Part shown: one piece after another, positions 45,201 to 55,100 of the stretch
Numbering within the stretch: the stretch's first letter is position 1
How the letters are laid out: each line of letters opens with the position of its first letter
Source of the DNA: Phoronis australis
Taxonomy: Eukaryota; Phoronida; Phoronidae
Direction of reading: 5' to 3'
Length of the DNA stretch: 64,000 bases
Assembly (NCBI GenBank): GCA_002633005.1
Contig: NMRA01000232.1
Location: forward strand, 358,866-422,865
Program-made: the position numbers and the translations under genes
The notes under the pieces: model-generated
The model's database searches: none
Told to the model about the DNA's origin: nothing
The model's input: only the letters and a program-made list of their open reading frames with translations

Positions 45201-45656
45201 ATAACGGGCCCATTACTTAGTGGATGAAACTGGTTTTCTAAATCAGGGACTACCATATTGGATATCCGTCCAGCGCCAGAATTAAACACATGCGAGTCAG
45301 CTTCAAAAGGTGTCCCTCTATGTGCGAAAGGTATTTATAACAATGTGACTTTGATGTTTTAGTCAGTGTAAGGCATAATTCTCCAAAAAGCTTCCAGCGT
45401 ATGAAGCTCCTATAGAAGCTCCTCCGTTTCTACTGGGCCAGCTGGAGACGGTGATGTCTATCGTATCGGATCATAAACTCGGATTCAGAAAAGAAAGACT
45501 CACGGCGGAAAAAGAAGATTCGTCACTATTCTGGTACTGCCCCTCGCGAATTTCAATGATTTTTCCATTATCAACCACGAGCGTAGCCGGTTTCAACGTC
45601 CCATCTTGGAAAAGGACAAGTCTTGATTTCACAAGAGTTCGGTTATTGCTGCTCAT
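33076..45656 (-). CDS. ALN: Allantoinase, complete gene, 11 coding exons (456 aa)
   Basis: Cyclic amidohydrolase (TIM barrel) that hydrolyses allantoin to allantoate in urate degradation. Coding exons in transcript order, minus strand: 45656-45504, 43264-43113, 41822-41708, 39808-39662, 39171-39129, 37955-37859, 36864-36678, 35594-35456, 34976-34804, 34098-34066, 33207-33076. Every junction has AG/GT borders and the phases join without a break into 1371 nt, 457 codons including TAA. Visible metal ligands are H68 and H70 (SHVHVNEPG), the carboxylated lysine K155 ([10 protein letters not shown]), H191 (FHAEVE), H243 (HIVHLSSA) and D316 (VSDHSPC); their spacing fits bacterial and animal allantoinases. 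[11 protein letters not shown] and the C-terminal LTPYLG block are typical of allantoinase and separate it from dihydropyrimidinase. The start is the first ATG of exon 1. No PTS1-like C-terminus is seen (it ends IGSNG). It lies head-to-head with the GOLIM4-like gene. Identity is very likely; activity is inferred. Confidence 0.93.
34066..34098 (-). CDS. ALN: Allantoinase exon 10, 33-nt micro-exon (residues 403-413)
   Basis: Encodes [11 protein letters not shown] between gatttttcag and gtaagtac. Other animal allantoinases have an IxHKNK segment directly before LTPYLG, so the micro-exon fills the exact gap between exons 9 and 11. Both borders are phase 0, so skipping it would keep the frame. Confidence 0.85.
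34804..34976 (-). CDS. ALN: Allantoinase exon 9 (residues 346-402)
   Basis: Encodes [20 protein letters not shown] through [16 protein letters not shown]. The [16 protein letters not shown] segment is the return to the C-terminal beta-sandwich seen across amidohydrolases. Donor gtgagt, phase 0. Confidence 0.92.
35456..35594 (-). CDS. ALN: Allantoinase exon 8, catalytic Asp (residues 299-345)
   Basis: Encodes [20 protein letters not shown], then [19 protein letters not shown]316 of SDHSPC is the metal-binding and catalytic aspartate. AWGGISG(L)Q is the allantoinase substrate-recognition loop. Acceptor tttactctgcag, donor gtacgc. Confidence 0.93.
36678..36864 (-). CDS. ALN: Allantoinase exon 7, HxxHLSS and CCPPIR motifs (residues 236-298)
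   Basis: Encodes [20 protein letters not shown], then [20 protein letters not shown] and [13 protein letters not shown]243 is the fourth metal histidine. ETCHHYL and the (K/C)CPPIR substrate loop are diagnostic of the allantoinase/dihydropyrimidinase branch. Donor gtaag, phase 0. Confidence 0.93.
37859..37955 (-). CDS. ALN: Allantoinase exon 6 (residues 204-235)
   Basis: Encodes [20 protein letters not shown] followed by [12 protein letters not shown]. The SRP-x-x-x-E-x-EAI segment matches the helix that follows the third metal histidine in allantoinases. Donor gtaagaa, phase 2. Confidence 0.9.
39129..39171 (-). CDS. ALN: Allantoinase exon 5, 43-nt mini-exon with metal His (residues 190-203)
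   Basis: Encodes [14 protein letters not shown] plus one base. H191 is the expected third metal histidine. Acceptor atttcag and donor gtttgt; without this exon the flanking exons do not join in phase, which supports it despite its size. Confidence 0.85.
39662..39808 (-). CDS. ALN: Allantoinase exon 4, carboxylated-lysine site (residues 141-189)
   Basis: Encodes [20 protein letters not shown] and on to the helix ending QGTQSVLL. K155 in GFKCF is the bridging carbamylated lysine of the binuclear metal centre. Phase 0 at both ends, with acceptor tttttttaacag-like pyrimidine tract and donor gtaaga. Confidence 0.93.
40285..41269. mobile_element. TIR element in allantoinase intron 3
   Basis: Left end GAGGGCAGAGCTGTTCCAGC then a G-run (gggagggggggagac). 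Right end is the inverse: gtcttcccccctccc then GCTGGAACAGCCCTC. The terminal inverted repeats are about 38-45 bases, the total about 985 bases. Inside, two related segments (from about 40930 and 41095, each with atgaaatt and a cctgcacca/ccggcacca block) form a diverged direct repeat. No transposase recognised. It lies between allantoinase exons 3 and 4. Confidence 0.6.
41708..41822 (-). CDS. ALN: Allantoinase exon 3 (residues 103-140)
   Basis: Encodes [20 protein letters not shown] followed by [16 protein letters not shown]. The VDVAFWGG(V)VPGN block is a strong allantoinase signature. The acceptor is atattttcag and the donor gtacta. It completes the MPLN sequence started in exon 2. Confidence 0.93.
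43113..43264 (-). CDS. ALN: Allantoinase exon 2, HxH metal site (residues 52-102)
   Basis: The acceptor ctctccag precedes [20 protein letters not shown]. The exon holds the first metal-binding motif, H68-x-H70, followed by NEPGRT and the AAAAGGIT segment common to allantoinases and dihydropyrimidinases. The donor is gtacga, phase 2; the last Leu codon is completed by exon 3. Confidence 0.93.
43455..43620. repeat. Dispersed repeat in allantoinase intron 1, copy 1
   Basis: Shorter, uninterrupted version of 45085-45385. Ends with gtgaggcataattctg, as the other copy does (gtaaggcataattct). Confidence 0.6.
43651..43700. repeat. 20-bp tandem repeat
   Basis: ggagagtgacgctaactgtt is present twice in a row and starts a third, diverged copy (ggagagcgactgag). 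In allantoinase intron 1. Confidence 0.7.
43992..44128. repeat. 58-bp direct duplication with A-rich spacer
   Basis: gtcagccaagcaaacaacca... to ...cttaggaaggtttaagt occurs at 43992-44049 and 44070-44128 with two or three differences, separated by an A-rich spacer (aataaaaaaaaaattccc). It abuts the SINE-like element. Confidence 0.7.
44126..44201 (+). repeat. tRNA-derived SINE head (tRNA-Ser-like)
   Basis: GTGGTGTAGTGGTTAAGGTG resembles a Pol III A box (TAGTGGTTAAGG) followed by CTGGACTCGAAT as in a tRNA-Ser(CGA) anticodon arm. About 40 bases on, GGGTTAAAATCCTGCC is a degenerate B box. The tRNA-unrelated body to about 44330 includes cacctgacgatggtcgg. The broken B box and missing acceptor pairing argue against a functional tRNA. 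Confidence 0.5.
44480..44890. repeat. Degenerate long-unit tandem repeats
   Basis: Two units of roughly 95 bases share gaccatagtcgg/gaccatattcgg, ggcaaa(c/t)gt and ccgtccc(a/g)aagatt. Further on, cggcagacactaccaact and cggcagacaccaccaact start two units about 70 bases apart. Non-coding; in allantoinase intron 1. Confidence 0.5.
45085..45385. repeat. Dispersed repeat in allantoinase intron 1, copy 2
   Basis: Shares gggactgctc...aaaaaagtttgat, cgagtt.gaaggaatta and gactttgatgtttta with 43455-43620 in the same order. Carries the nested 82-bp insertion and about 60 extra bases. Confidence 0.6.
45169..45250. mobile_element. 82-bp MITE-like insertion
   Basis: GTCCCTGATTTAGA at the left and TCTAAATCAGGGAC at the right are perfect 14-base inverted repeats. 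It sits inside a longer repeat whose other copy (43455-43620) lacks it. Located in allantoinase intron 1. Confidence 0.55.
45504..45656 (-). CDS. ALN: Allantoinase exon 1 (residues 1-51)
   Basis: Starts with ATG at 45656 and encodes [19 protein letters not shown]..., the N-terminal beta-sandwich strand region of amidohydrolases. GKIIEIREG is the usual 'G-x-I-x-x-I' strand of the family. It ends at a GT donor (gtgagt) in phase 0. No cleavable signal peptide is visible. Confidence 0.88.
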
Positions 45657-46023
45657 CTCTCACAGTTTTACTTTGGTTTGGGATCCCAAGAGTAACTTCC
45701 TGTTCCTCGTCTTTCATTTTGTACTAGGGTACGATTAACTGATTAAGCTCGCTCAATTTTCACATTTCAGATTTCCATGCTTATACAGATTAAAAATCGT
45801 TATCGTGTAGATTTCGTTTGATTTTACAATAGCATTATAAGCAAACTGTTGAGTTTCTGTAACTTTTATGTTTTATTCGAATAACTAAATACGATATTTC
45901 CGGAAGTGCTTTGACACGTCGTCGCCATGAATGCAGTCTGTCCTATTTGCTGAAGCCAGTTTGTTATGAAGTTGTTCTTTTGACATTCCATTGACTCTTC
46001 CTGAAAAACTGGATAACGAAAAG
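45657..46023. promoter_or_regulatory. Head-to-head intergenic region (bidirectional promoter candidate)
   Basis: 367 bases separate the allantoinase ATG (minus) from the GOLIM4-like ATG (plus). The region carries TTTCCGGAAGTG at 45897-45908, a consensus ETS/GABPA site of the kind common in TATA-less bidirectional promoters. No clear TATA box was seen. Transcription start sites are unknown; both 5' UTRs must lie here unless there are upstream non-coding exons. Confidence 0.55.
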
Positions 46024-46195
46024 ATGCACGGACGAAGCAATCCCTTTAAAAAGATAGGGATAGCTGCTGGGATATTTGCATTATTTATTTATGGTCTGTA
46101 CGTGACTCACGATCTCCACACACGATTAAAGCAAACAGAAGATGATCGTGACAGATTTAAACGCAACTATGAAGCGTTATCAGCTCAGCTCCAAG
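46024..46195 (+). CDS. GOLIM4: GOLIM4-like exon 1: cytoplasmic tail and signal anchor
   Basis: Encodes residues 1-57: MHGRSNPFKK, a hydrophobic segment and the start of the coiled coil ending YEALSAQLQ, plus one base of the next codon. Donor gtgagg. The tail is about 10 residues with two lysines before the membrane segment, as expected for a type II Golgi protein. Confidence 0.88.
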
Positions 46196-49100
46196 GTGAG
46201 GATCGATCGAATACACGACCATGCACGCTTTGCACTTGCAGTCCATTCATTTATGACCACTTGTTCAAATGTTCGGTAAAATAATTGTGTTCATATTTGT
46301 TATTTTAACATCTATTTTAATAATGTCCCACTACGGCACTACACAGTCAAAATAGACAGTACTAGAACACGAAATAAAACTATCGTGGCATTGGAACTCG
46401 GTGACAGAACTTAGGATCTGGTTGGATGTTGTGGTCCCTGGGTTATTGTTAACAATCTGACTCCATTAACGTGCATATTAATATTTTCTGAATCCTCTCG
46501 CTAGGGTGATCATGGTGATTCCAAAAATGTATTAGTCGAACCGATTAGGCTTTTCTTATTCATGCATCCACTGTTTTTTACGAGGTGTTCATTTGCAAAA
46601 GCCGATCTCGAGTGACCGCCATTATAAAACTGCGACACCTCTCGGCAGGAATGATAATTATGTACAATGATCACGTGTGTGTCAGAAGACCCCAAACTTG
46701 GCTAGTATATTGAAAGTACTGCGTGGCACATTAGGGAAACTTTGAGTAAAAAACCGTAATAATCATTTATAAAGGATTGCCTCTTCAAGGCTTCTTCAGA
46801 AGAAACACGAGAGTGCGTGTTCTCACGGACAAATGTCATCCTCGAAAACACTTGACATCTCGCTGACACTATTTCGGCTTGAGTTTTGGCAGACTTTGTG
46901 TCGTCTCAGGAACAAAACTGTTTCAAACAAGTGTAATTAGGTAATAAGATAACTAACATCACTGGCAGGCTATTCTAACCAGTTTTATCCATTAACATCA
47001 TACAGCGCGAACATGTCCATTTGAAAATACGAGAGCGTTATACTTAACCTAGTCACCAACTGGGCCACTAGCTTTCAAATCTTAAGAGCCCAGACTAAAA
47101 GTTAGGGACCCAGATTTTTTGTCGGATTGTNNNNNNNNNNNNNNNNNNNNNNNNNNNNNNNNNNNNNNNNNNNNNNNNNNNNNNNNNNNNNNNNNNNNNN
47201 NNNNNNNNNNNNNNNNNNNNNNNNNNNNNNNNNNNNNNNNNNNNNNNNNNNNNNNNNNNNNNNNNNNNNNNNNNNNNNNNNNNNNNNNNNNNNNNNNNNN
47301 NNNNNNNNNNNNNNNNNNNNNNNNNNNNNNNNNNNNNNNNNNNNNNNNNNNNNNNNNNNNNNNNNNNNNNNNNNNNNNNNNNNNNNNNNNNNNNNNNNNN
47401 NNNNNNNNNNNNNNNNNNNNNNNNNNNNNNNNNNNNNNNNNNNNNNNNNNNNNNNNNNNNNNNNNNNNNNNNNNNNNNNNNNNNNNNNNNNNNNNNNNNN
47501 NNNNNNNNNNNNNNNNNNNNNNNNNNNNNNNNNNNNNNNNNNNNNNNNNNNNNNNNNNNNNNNNNNNNNNNNNNNNNNNNNNNNNNNNNNNNNNNNNNNN
47601 NNNNNNNNNNNNNNNNNNNNNNNNNNNNNNNNNNNNNNNNNNNNNNNNNNNNNNNNNNNNNNNNNNNNNNNNNNNNNNNNNNNNNNNNNNNNNNNNNNNN
47701 NNNNNNNNNNNNNNNNNNNNNNNNNNNNNNNNNNNNNNNNNNNNNNNNNNNNNNNNNNNNNNNNNNNNNNNNNNNNNNNNNNNNNNNNNNNNNNNNNNNN
47801 NNNNNNNNNNNNNNNNNNNNNNNNNNNNNNNNNNNNNNNNNNNNNNNNNNNNNNNNNNNNNNNNNNNNNNNNNNNNNNNNNNNNNNNNNNNNNNNNNNNN
47901 NNNNNNNNNNNNNNNNNNNNNNNNNNNNNNNNNNNNNNNNNNNNNNNNNNNNNGTGTAATTAGGTAATAAGATAACTAACATCACTGGCAGGCTATTCTA
48001 ACCAGTTTTATCCATTAACATCATACAGCGTGAACATGTCCATTTGAAAATACGAGAGCGTTATACTTAACCTAGTCACCAACTGGGCCACTAGCTTTCA
48101 AATCTTAAGAACCCAGACTAAAAGTTAGGGACCCAGATTTTTTGTCGGATTGTAATGACAATCACAAGAATGAACAACATTGAACAAGTGGAATCAGACC
48201 TTGAGTCTAAAGAGTAAAGTATGTAATTTGATCGACCGTTGTGCTTAAAATGATACTGTCTAATAAACTCAAAAACGTACAACTTAGTTTGCACTAACCA
48301 TGCAGTGAGTGGTGTCACCGTTTTAAAAACTATTTAACTTTTTTCAGAAGAATTCTAATAAAAATCGTTGGCTTACTAATCTGGCCTTGCCAATAATGCA
48401 AAACTCTTCATTTTCAGAAATAGTACTGTTAGTACAACGTACATATAAATGCCTAACACATAGATCCATTTGGCTTCACTTATTGTCCGCCCTCGTGATC
48501 CCCAGCAGTCACTTGTCATGAGATTATCACCTGCCAAAGAAAAAGTTATTAATAGTTTCCTGGACCAGAGTTCTAATCAGTTTGTCCACGATCAGGGTAT
48601 AATTGCAATTACAGTCATGTTATGAGGTGTTTCCATGTATTTATGTCCACAAAGTCATTAAATTTTGTTCCCAAATGATGAGTGTATTGTACAAGTTATT
48701 GTCATTGAATTCTTCAAAGGGATGATTATATTGGCCTCTGAAATTTTAGAGTGCTACAAGTTACCAGAAACATTGCATTTTTTGATGATACATGTGCTCA
48801 TTTTATGCAATTATAATAATGCATTTAGAAATATAGCATCATAGGGAAATATTTTAAAATGCTAAATTCTTGCAGATAATGATCTCTTTCATTGCACAAA
48901 ACCGAATTGAATCTGATGCCTGGAAGCAAAGATATTGCATGCTGAATCAACACTATTTTTCGTTATATTTTACAATTTATCTTTGTTTTTAGTTCATACC
49001 ACAATAAAATACGTGGAACATTAGGAACTCTTAAAGTTTGCTTTCTGATAGTGACTGTCACATATTATAAAGATGGAATAATTGAAATACACCCTGAGTG

Positions 49101-52100
49101 TTGACTCTAAAATGTGTATTTTTAACACACAAAATATTGACTTAAATGTCCCTTCCAAACATGTAGATCTCTCTAAACATGTTGCTGTTACTTAGTGTTT
49201 TATGTTATGGAATGTGCTTCTTTAAGCACTTTATTCACACAGTCAATTAATGATAAACTATATCTCATGAAGTTGCAATTTCACTGGTAAGTTTTTTTTA
49301 GCACACTTACAATTAGTTATTGTGTAGACTTCGACAGACAGAGTTTCATTAGTGTCTCTGCTGTCTAATATGATGTGTTATACAGGTCTAAAATTATTTT
49401 TTGCTTGAAAATTATAGCATTTCATTTTCATGCAGTGTTCCGTGTCAGTAAACAGATGACCTGTTCACCGTTCCAAGAGGTTTGAAACATTCGAGCACTT
49501 ACTTAGTTTGTAATGCTTACCCCGGTATGTATATTTGTGTTCTGGGGGGTTTGCAGTGTTTGCCTCTCTGCGGGTATGAAACACTGCCTACAAAACACCT
49601 CATGTACTGAAAAATTGTCTCCAATCACTGTACAGCAAGGAGATGTTTTTGATTGACCGAGTTGTGTTTTAATTGGCCTTGATATATAGTTATGCACATG
49701 TATTTGCTTTTTATCCGACTGATCGTGCAAGAATTCATGGTATGTGTTGTAGTATATATTGGTTGTGTCTGTTTTTTGGTATCTGCCTCTATCTGCCAAT
49801 CATCTAAAAGTATCATTATGAAGTTTGACAGAGGTGTTCTTATTGAGATGAGCATGGCTGATATGGATTTTTGGAGTACTTCGACTTCTATGAGTGTGAC
49901 ATCCCCCAGTAGCACAAGCAATTTCTTTTCATAGGCATCTACCAAGTTCCTTGATGGATATTTATGCAATTTGTCAAATGGGGACAACATATTCCTTTTT
50001 TGAATGCATTCAATGCATTAGATGTGCCCTCTAATTGCATTTTGCGTCATCTCTGTTTGTCCAGCACCTGCTATTGTGTCTCTGAAACCCATTAAAAGAT
50101 TTTGTCAGTTGCTTTTGTCATCTCCCTCTGTATCCAGTAGAAGGATCGTATTGAAAATTTGCAGACGTGTCCTTACAATAAATTTTATTGCACAATGCTA
50201 ACTGCATCCTCGTGACAGCAAATGACCAAGCCAGGGCATGATATACGGTAGTCTCTTCTCATTTTCAGAATCGTCATTTTCAGAATCAGTTTCATTCACT
50301 GAGTAACTTGTGATTATATTATTCTTAAAATGATGGGCCACTAATTTGGTATCAGCATTGTGTCATTGTGGCCACATTGAATGGGTAGCAGTGTTCTCAT
50401 CAGGAATTTACTGGAGGGTGGTGGTAAGGAGGGTGGTGGTAAGGAGGGTGGTGGTAAGCAGGGTGGTGGTAAGCAGGGTGGTGGTAAGGAGGGTGGTGGT
50501 AAGGAGGGTGGTGGTAAGGAGGGTGGTGGTAAGGAGGGTGGTGGTAAGCCCGAAGGGGAGAGAACTGTGGTTTTTTGGTAATGTTTTTTTGCGAATAAGC
50601 GGTACTTAGGGACTTAACATTTTACAGATCGAGACTATTTAAAACCAGTGCATTGTCACGATGGACGTTAATAAAAAAATATGCATCGTTGCTCAGTAAT
50701 TGAGCATACGGTGGTCAATTTTCAGCATGGGGCTTCAAACTTTGAGTGTGATACGCCATCATGCTCAAAATGCCTGGTGTGAATACTGAATTGGAATTCA
50801 TGCTGTCATCGTGCCTCCAAAATCATCATTTTTCATCTCAGTTCTGTTGAAGAGTTTTTAGGAAATGGATCATTGAGTTTTAGGGGCTCACTTGTAGAGT
50901 ACTTGAGGTATCAGGCATTTCAAGTTGTTAGTTGTCATGGTTTTGTCGACTCGCTTTAGTGTTTAAAGGTACTGATAGTCACTGATTTTTTTCCTTTTTT
51001 CCGCCACAGTCTGCAACACGAACTTTTGAAACCCCTTGATTCAAACATGAACATAGGGTTAAAATTTTCATGCCGAATATTCAAACTTTTTTTTCACATC
51101 AGTATTCAGGGCAATCCATGGGAGGAAGCAAAGGTTGCCTGAGTGTGTCCTCACTCAGTGTTATCACATTGTTGATAAAGTGGCCACTGCAGACAGAAAG
51201 TCATCATTTTGTCTGGATTTGTTAGTACATAGCATGACCTCACCCCATCATGCACATTGTGTTAAACATTTTTTATGGGTAATTTGACTTGTTTTATTTA
51301 CCGACAGTTTTCTGAAATGTGTTTTGAAGTTGTCTTTTTTATCAAATATAAGTTAACAAATTTTCAAGTCATTGTATGTGTCTTTCTAAATTTTTGTTGT
51401 TTCTGACAGAGATTGCTCGTGTAATTAGGTCAGGTCTGAAAATCGGCAGGACAGTACGTATATCTTGGCTGTTGAACATAGTTATTGGAACTGAAAAGCA
51501 AGAAACAGCTTGCTCAGCCTAGTTGACATTTCATGAATTTACTCACTTCATCAACACTTCTGGTTTCAAGAGCTGCTATTTTTATCATACAAACCCTGCT
51601 TTATGTTTTTCAAAACAAAAAATCTGTTTCAGCAAGCATATTAATTTAACTTTTTCCGTTTAATTTATAAATCTGTGAACATTTTCATTGCTTGATTTAT
51701 TTCACTGAGCTCTGCCACAGGTTCGTTTTACTGGAAAGTTGCTGCACCCTATGTTTATTGAACATTTTCAAATAGGGAACAGTGCCACCTTCATGAAAAA
51801 CATACAACTACTTGAAGAACGTTGTTTGCTGCAAAAAACATCATCAATAGATTTGTTGCAAGAATTATCGAATTTGAAGGATTGTATTCTTAGTTTTTGG
51901 TAATTAAAGCTCAGTATTGTTAGGATTATGGTATCTACTTCTATTACATAAATAAATGTTAATTTAGTTTAGAAACTCTAATTTCATGAAAAAGTCAGAT
52001 TCCATGAATTCCATCCATTTTTTGTTATCATAGAAAAGCAAGGTATCTGGTATTATTAATTTCTTTGAAATAGATTAAAAATGTTCAAACTACCTTGTTT

Positions 52101-55100
52101 ATTAATTGAAATAAGCCAAGTTGACAAAAGTAGTCTAAGGGTAACATTCTCTTTCAATGCTGAAACAAGTTGGATAAAGAAGATTGCAGAAATTAAAGAG
52201 GACGAGCAAATATAATGAGGGCACACTTTGTCGACCATTGAAGAGTGGCATATCACCCTGATAAAGTGATTAGTATGGCAGCAGTGGGACAAGTTCCGCT
52301 AGTGATGCATTGCATTGTGGGTACGTACTGGCACTGCTGTTTTTTGGGGGGAGTGGCTATTGCAGTCACCTTTACTGCAGTGGTTGACTACTGTCATGTG
52401 ACCGATGCGTTGCTAACGTTCTACTTTCAGTTTCTATTGAGCATAAGAACCGGCTAGAGCAGTCACTCAACTCAGAAAAAACTCAGCGCAAGCGAGCTGA
52501 AGATGGTGAGTACTGGAATTCACATTTAATGTTGTGTAATTTATTATTTTGTTTCTCATATAGCGAGAACTTGATGAAAAGGTCCTTGTCGCTAGATGTC
52601 ACTAGGGTACTGGATGATCATGGTACTGCATCGTTGTATGGGTTTAATGCACTGGGTTCAATCATCTGGTCCTGAAGGAAAAAAGTGTTGCCAACAATGT
52701 ATTTACTGACAACAACTGAACGTGACTCATGGAAACTCAATGAATGTGTTGTGGGTAACGAGGCAAGCCAACGTGTACTAAAGAGAACACTGCCGCAGAA
52801 TAAGTTACAGAGTTATCAATGCTTAGTTCTCTGCTGGATACCTCCAGTTGCTTTATTGTTTTCATCGCTGCACAGACTACCTTGGTTTTTTGTTCCCCTT
52901 TCACACGGCGCAGCCTGAAAAGACAGCACTGTCACCAGTCACAGAAGGGATGGGCTGTTGTACACCGTCCACCAGAAGCCCTTTTTCATGAACGCAATTC
53001 ATTGCTCATTCACAAACTGTGTAATTTTTTTCATCCGAGGCACTTTGGCTGTATTCATATGAACACACTGCATCCTTTCCTCTGAAAATGTGCCTTTCTT
53101 TTGTGAGAGGTTGTCTCCCCTGAAAGTAAGGACGGCTTTGAATGAGTTTGCAGGCATGCGAGTGATCTAAGTATCGACCTATAACTTAGAAATTGCTTCC
53201 TCCAAATCTGATTTTCAAGTCCAAAATATTGAGTGCGGCACACTTGACCTGGTCTCAACCTGAACTTAAAGTAAAATCAAGTCTCCATATTCAGGCAGTT
53301 TGAAGTGATTCAACGTTGTTTTTTAGACCAATTAACTCTAGTTTCTCTTTACCATTGGCTAAATAGTGCTCCGAGATCCCATGATAGGGTGTAATGAAGT
53401 ATCACATCACTCCATGGTTTTCCGTCTTTACACCAGTTTTGTGCTTTTTTCAGCAAATCCCAGTTCAGCTTGTGATTGGTATTTTATATGAAATTCCAGG
53501 GACTGCCCAAATTGGAGATTTTTTTACCATACTTTAACTCCATAATTTAAAAAAAATGAATATCTACCACAGAATGTCATTTCTAGTGTTTTGCCTTGAA
53601 CCAGAGTAGAGACTCTACCCTGGTTGAAGGCAAAACACTAAACATGTAGGACTATTTGATTCTAATTGCTCTTCCAGAGTTTGTTATTGTCACCAAAAGG
53701 AATTCATCTGACACAAGTCTAGTAATAAGCGTTTATAACTTTAGCTTGTTCACCTGTAGACCTTTGGTAAATCTGACAAGCTGCTTACAAATTACAGTCC
53801 AGTCATGTTTTTAATGACATCACTTGCACACAGCTTGGTCTGCATAACAGCTGGTGATAGTTTTCTGCACATATTGTTTTCATTTACCATCTTTGCCTAT
53901 GCTGGTTTTACAGTGTAAATAACTGTCTTTAGTGGCTGGATTTGGGGAGCTGCACCTTGCCAATATCTCTTCACCTTTTGTTTGGTGACTGTAAAAATTC
54001 CAAGTTGCTACTAAAGACGTTTGCCGGTTCTTGTGCAAGTTGCAATCAAGTCAGACAAATGCAATTCGTTTCAAATTTTGTGATGATTTCCATAACTTTA
54101 AATATTAATTCAAAACTGAGAATTTATTTCACAATTTAATTTCGTGAAGTCAGTACCTATGTCACCCTCGGCAAAATGTGTCAGGGCTAAACAATGTGTT
54201 ATGATCATTTGCTTCTTCTGTAGATAATGGACACATATAATCCCTATTTGTTTATTTGACTCACTTAAAATGGCTGGCATTTTTAAGAGCTGCATGCTGG
54301 GTTTCCTTCTTTTGGACAGCTCATTTCCTGTTTGCCAAACGGGGAATTTTGCCTGGTCACATTTGGCGAGTTGGCACTGTCTAGCCCTGATACGCATTTA
54401 AGTAATTTAAGGCTTTCTTTCAATATTAATGCTCACTTAAGTGTCACATCCTCATAAAATCTGTTTTGCTAATTATCATGTGCCCAAATTGTCCCTTCCA
54501 CACACTGCTTACTCTAGAACAACTGGCACTAAGTGCATCTTATTCCACTTTTAAGTGGAGTGTTCACACACACACACATCCAATAACTACGGTAAGGCGG
54601 AAGCTGTCGCTCAGCACGCAAAAGAAAACGCGTGTATGTAAGCGCAGAAGATAAGTTCTTTCGCCTTGCCCCAGGTTTGCGGCCATACAGGAATTAGAAG
54701 TGGCACAAGTTACCCTAGAACAAGTTGCCCTACCTAGATAAGGTGGAGTAAGTTGTCACAAGTGGGGCAATTGCACTAGTTTAAATAGCGTCCACAGAGC
54801 ACGCTACCTAGTGACAACTCGTTCCAGGAGTAACTTGTTCTAGGGTAAGTCTGTGTGGACGGCACGTAAGATTGCAAGAGCTTGAGCGACCATAAAAATG
54901 TTTGAAAATGAAATTTCATGTCTATGAAAACTATAATTAGTAAGATTTTCAACAAACAAGTAGAAAAATTGAAATTTAAATCAAATGAAAACATTTGAAC
55001 ATTTTAAAATTAGTAATGCTTTCATGTAATGGTATGGAAATGATTTTTTAAATACAACGAAAACAAATATTTTAACTAGCATTAGGTGTTACCTTATGGT

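Noticed and set aside
47095-47985. Long open frames of 278-296 codons
   Set aside because: They consist almost wholly of N bases in the assembly gap.
50346-50609. Val/Arg- or Gly/Lys-repeat frames
   Set aside because: Translation of the 15-bp minisatellite; no flanking exon signals.
53584-53640. miRNA precursor
   Set aside because: Single-base loop and fully paired short arms do not fit a Drosha/Dicer substrate.
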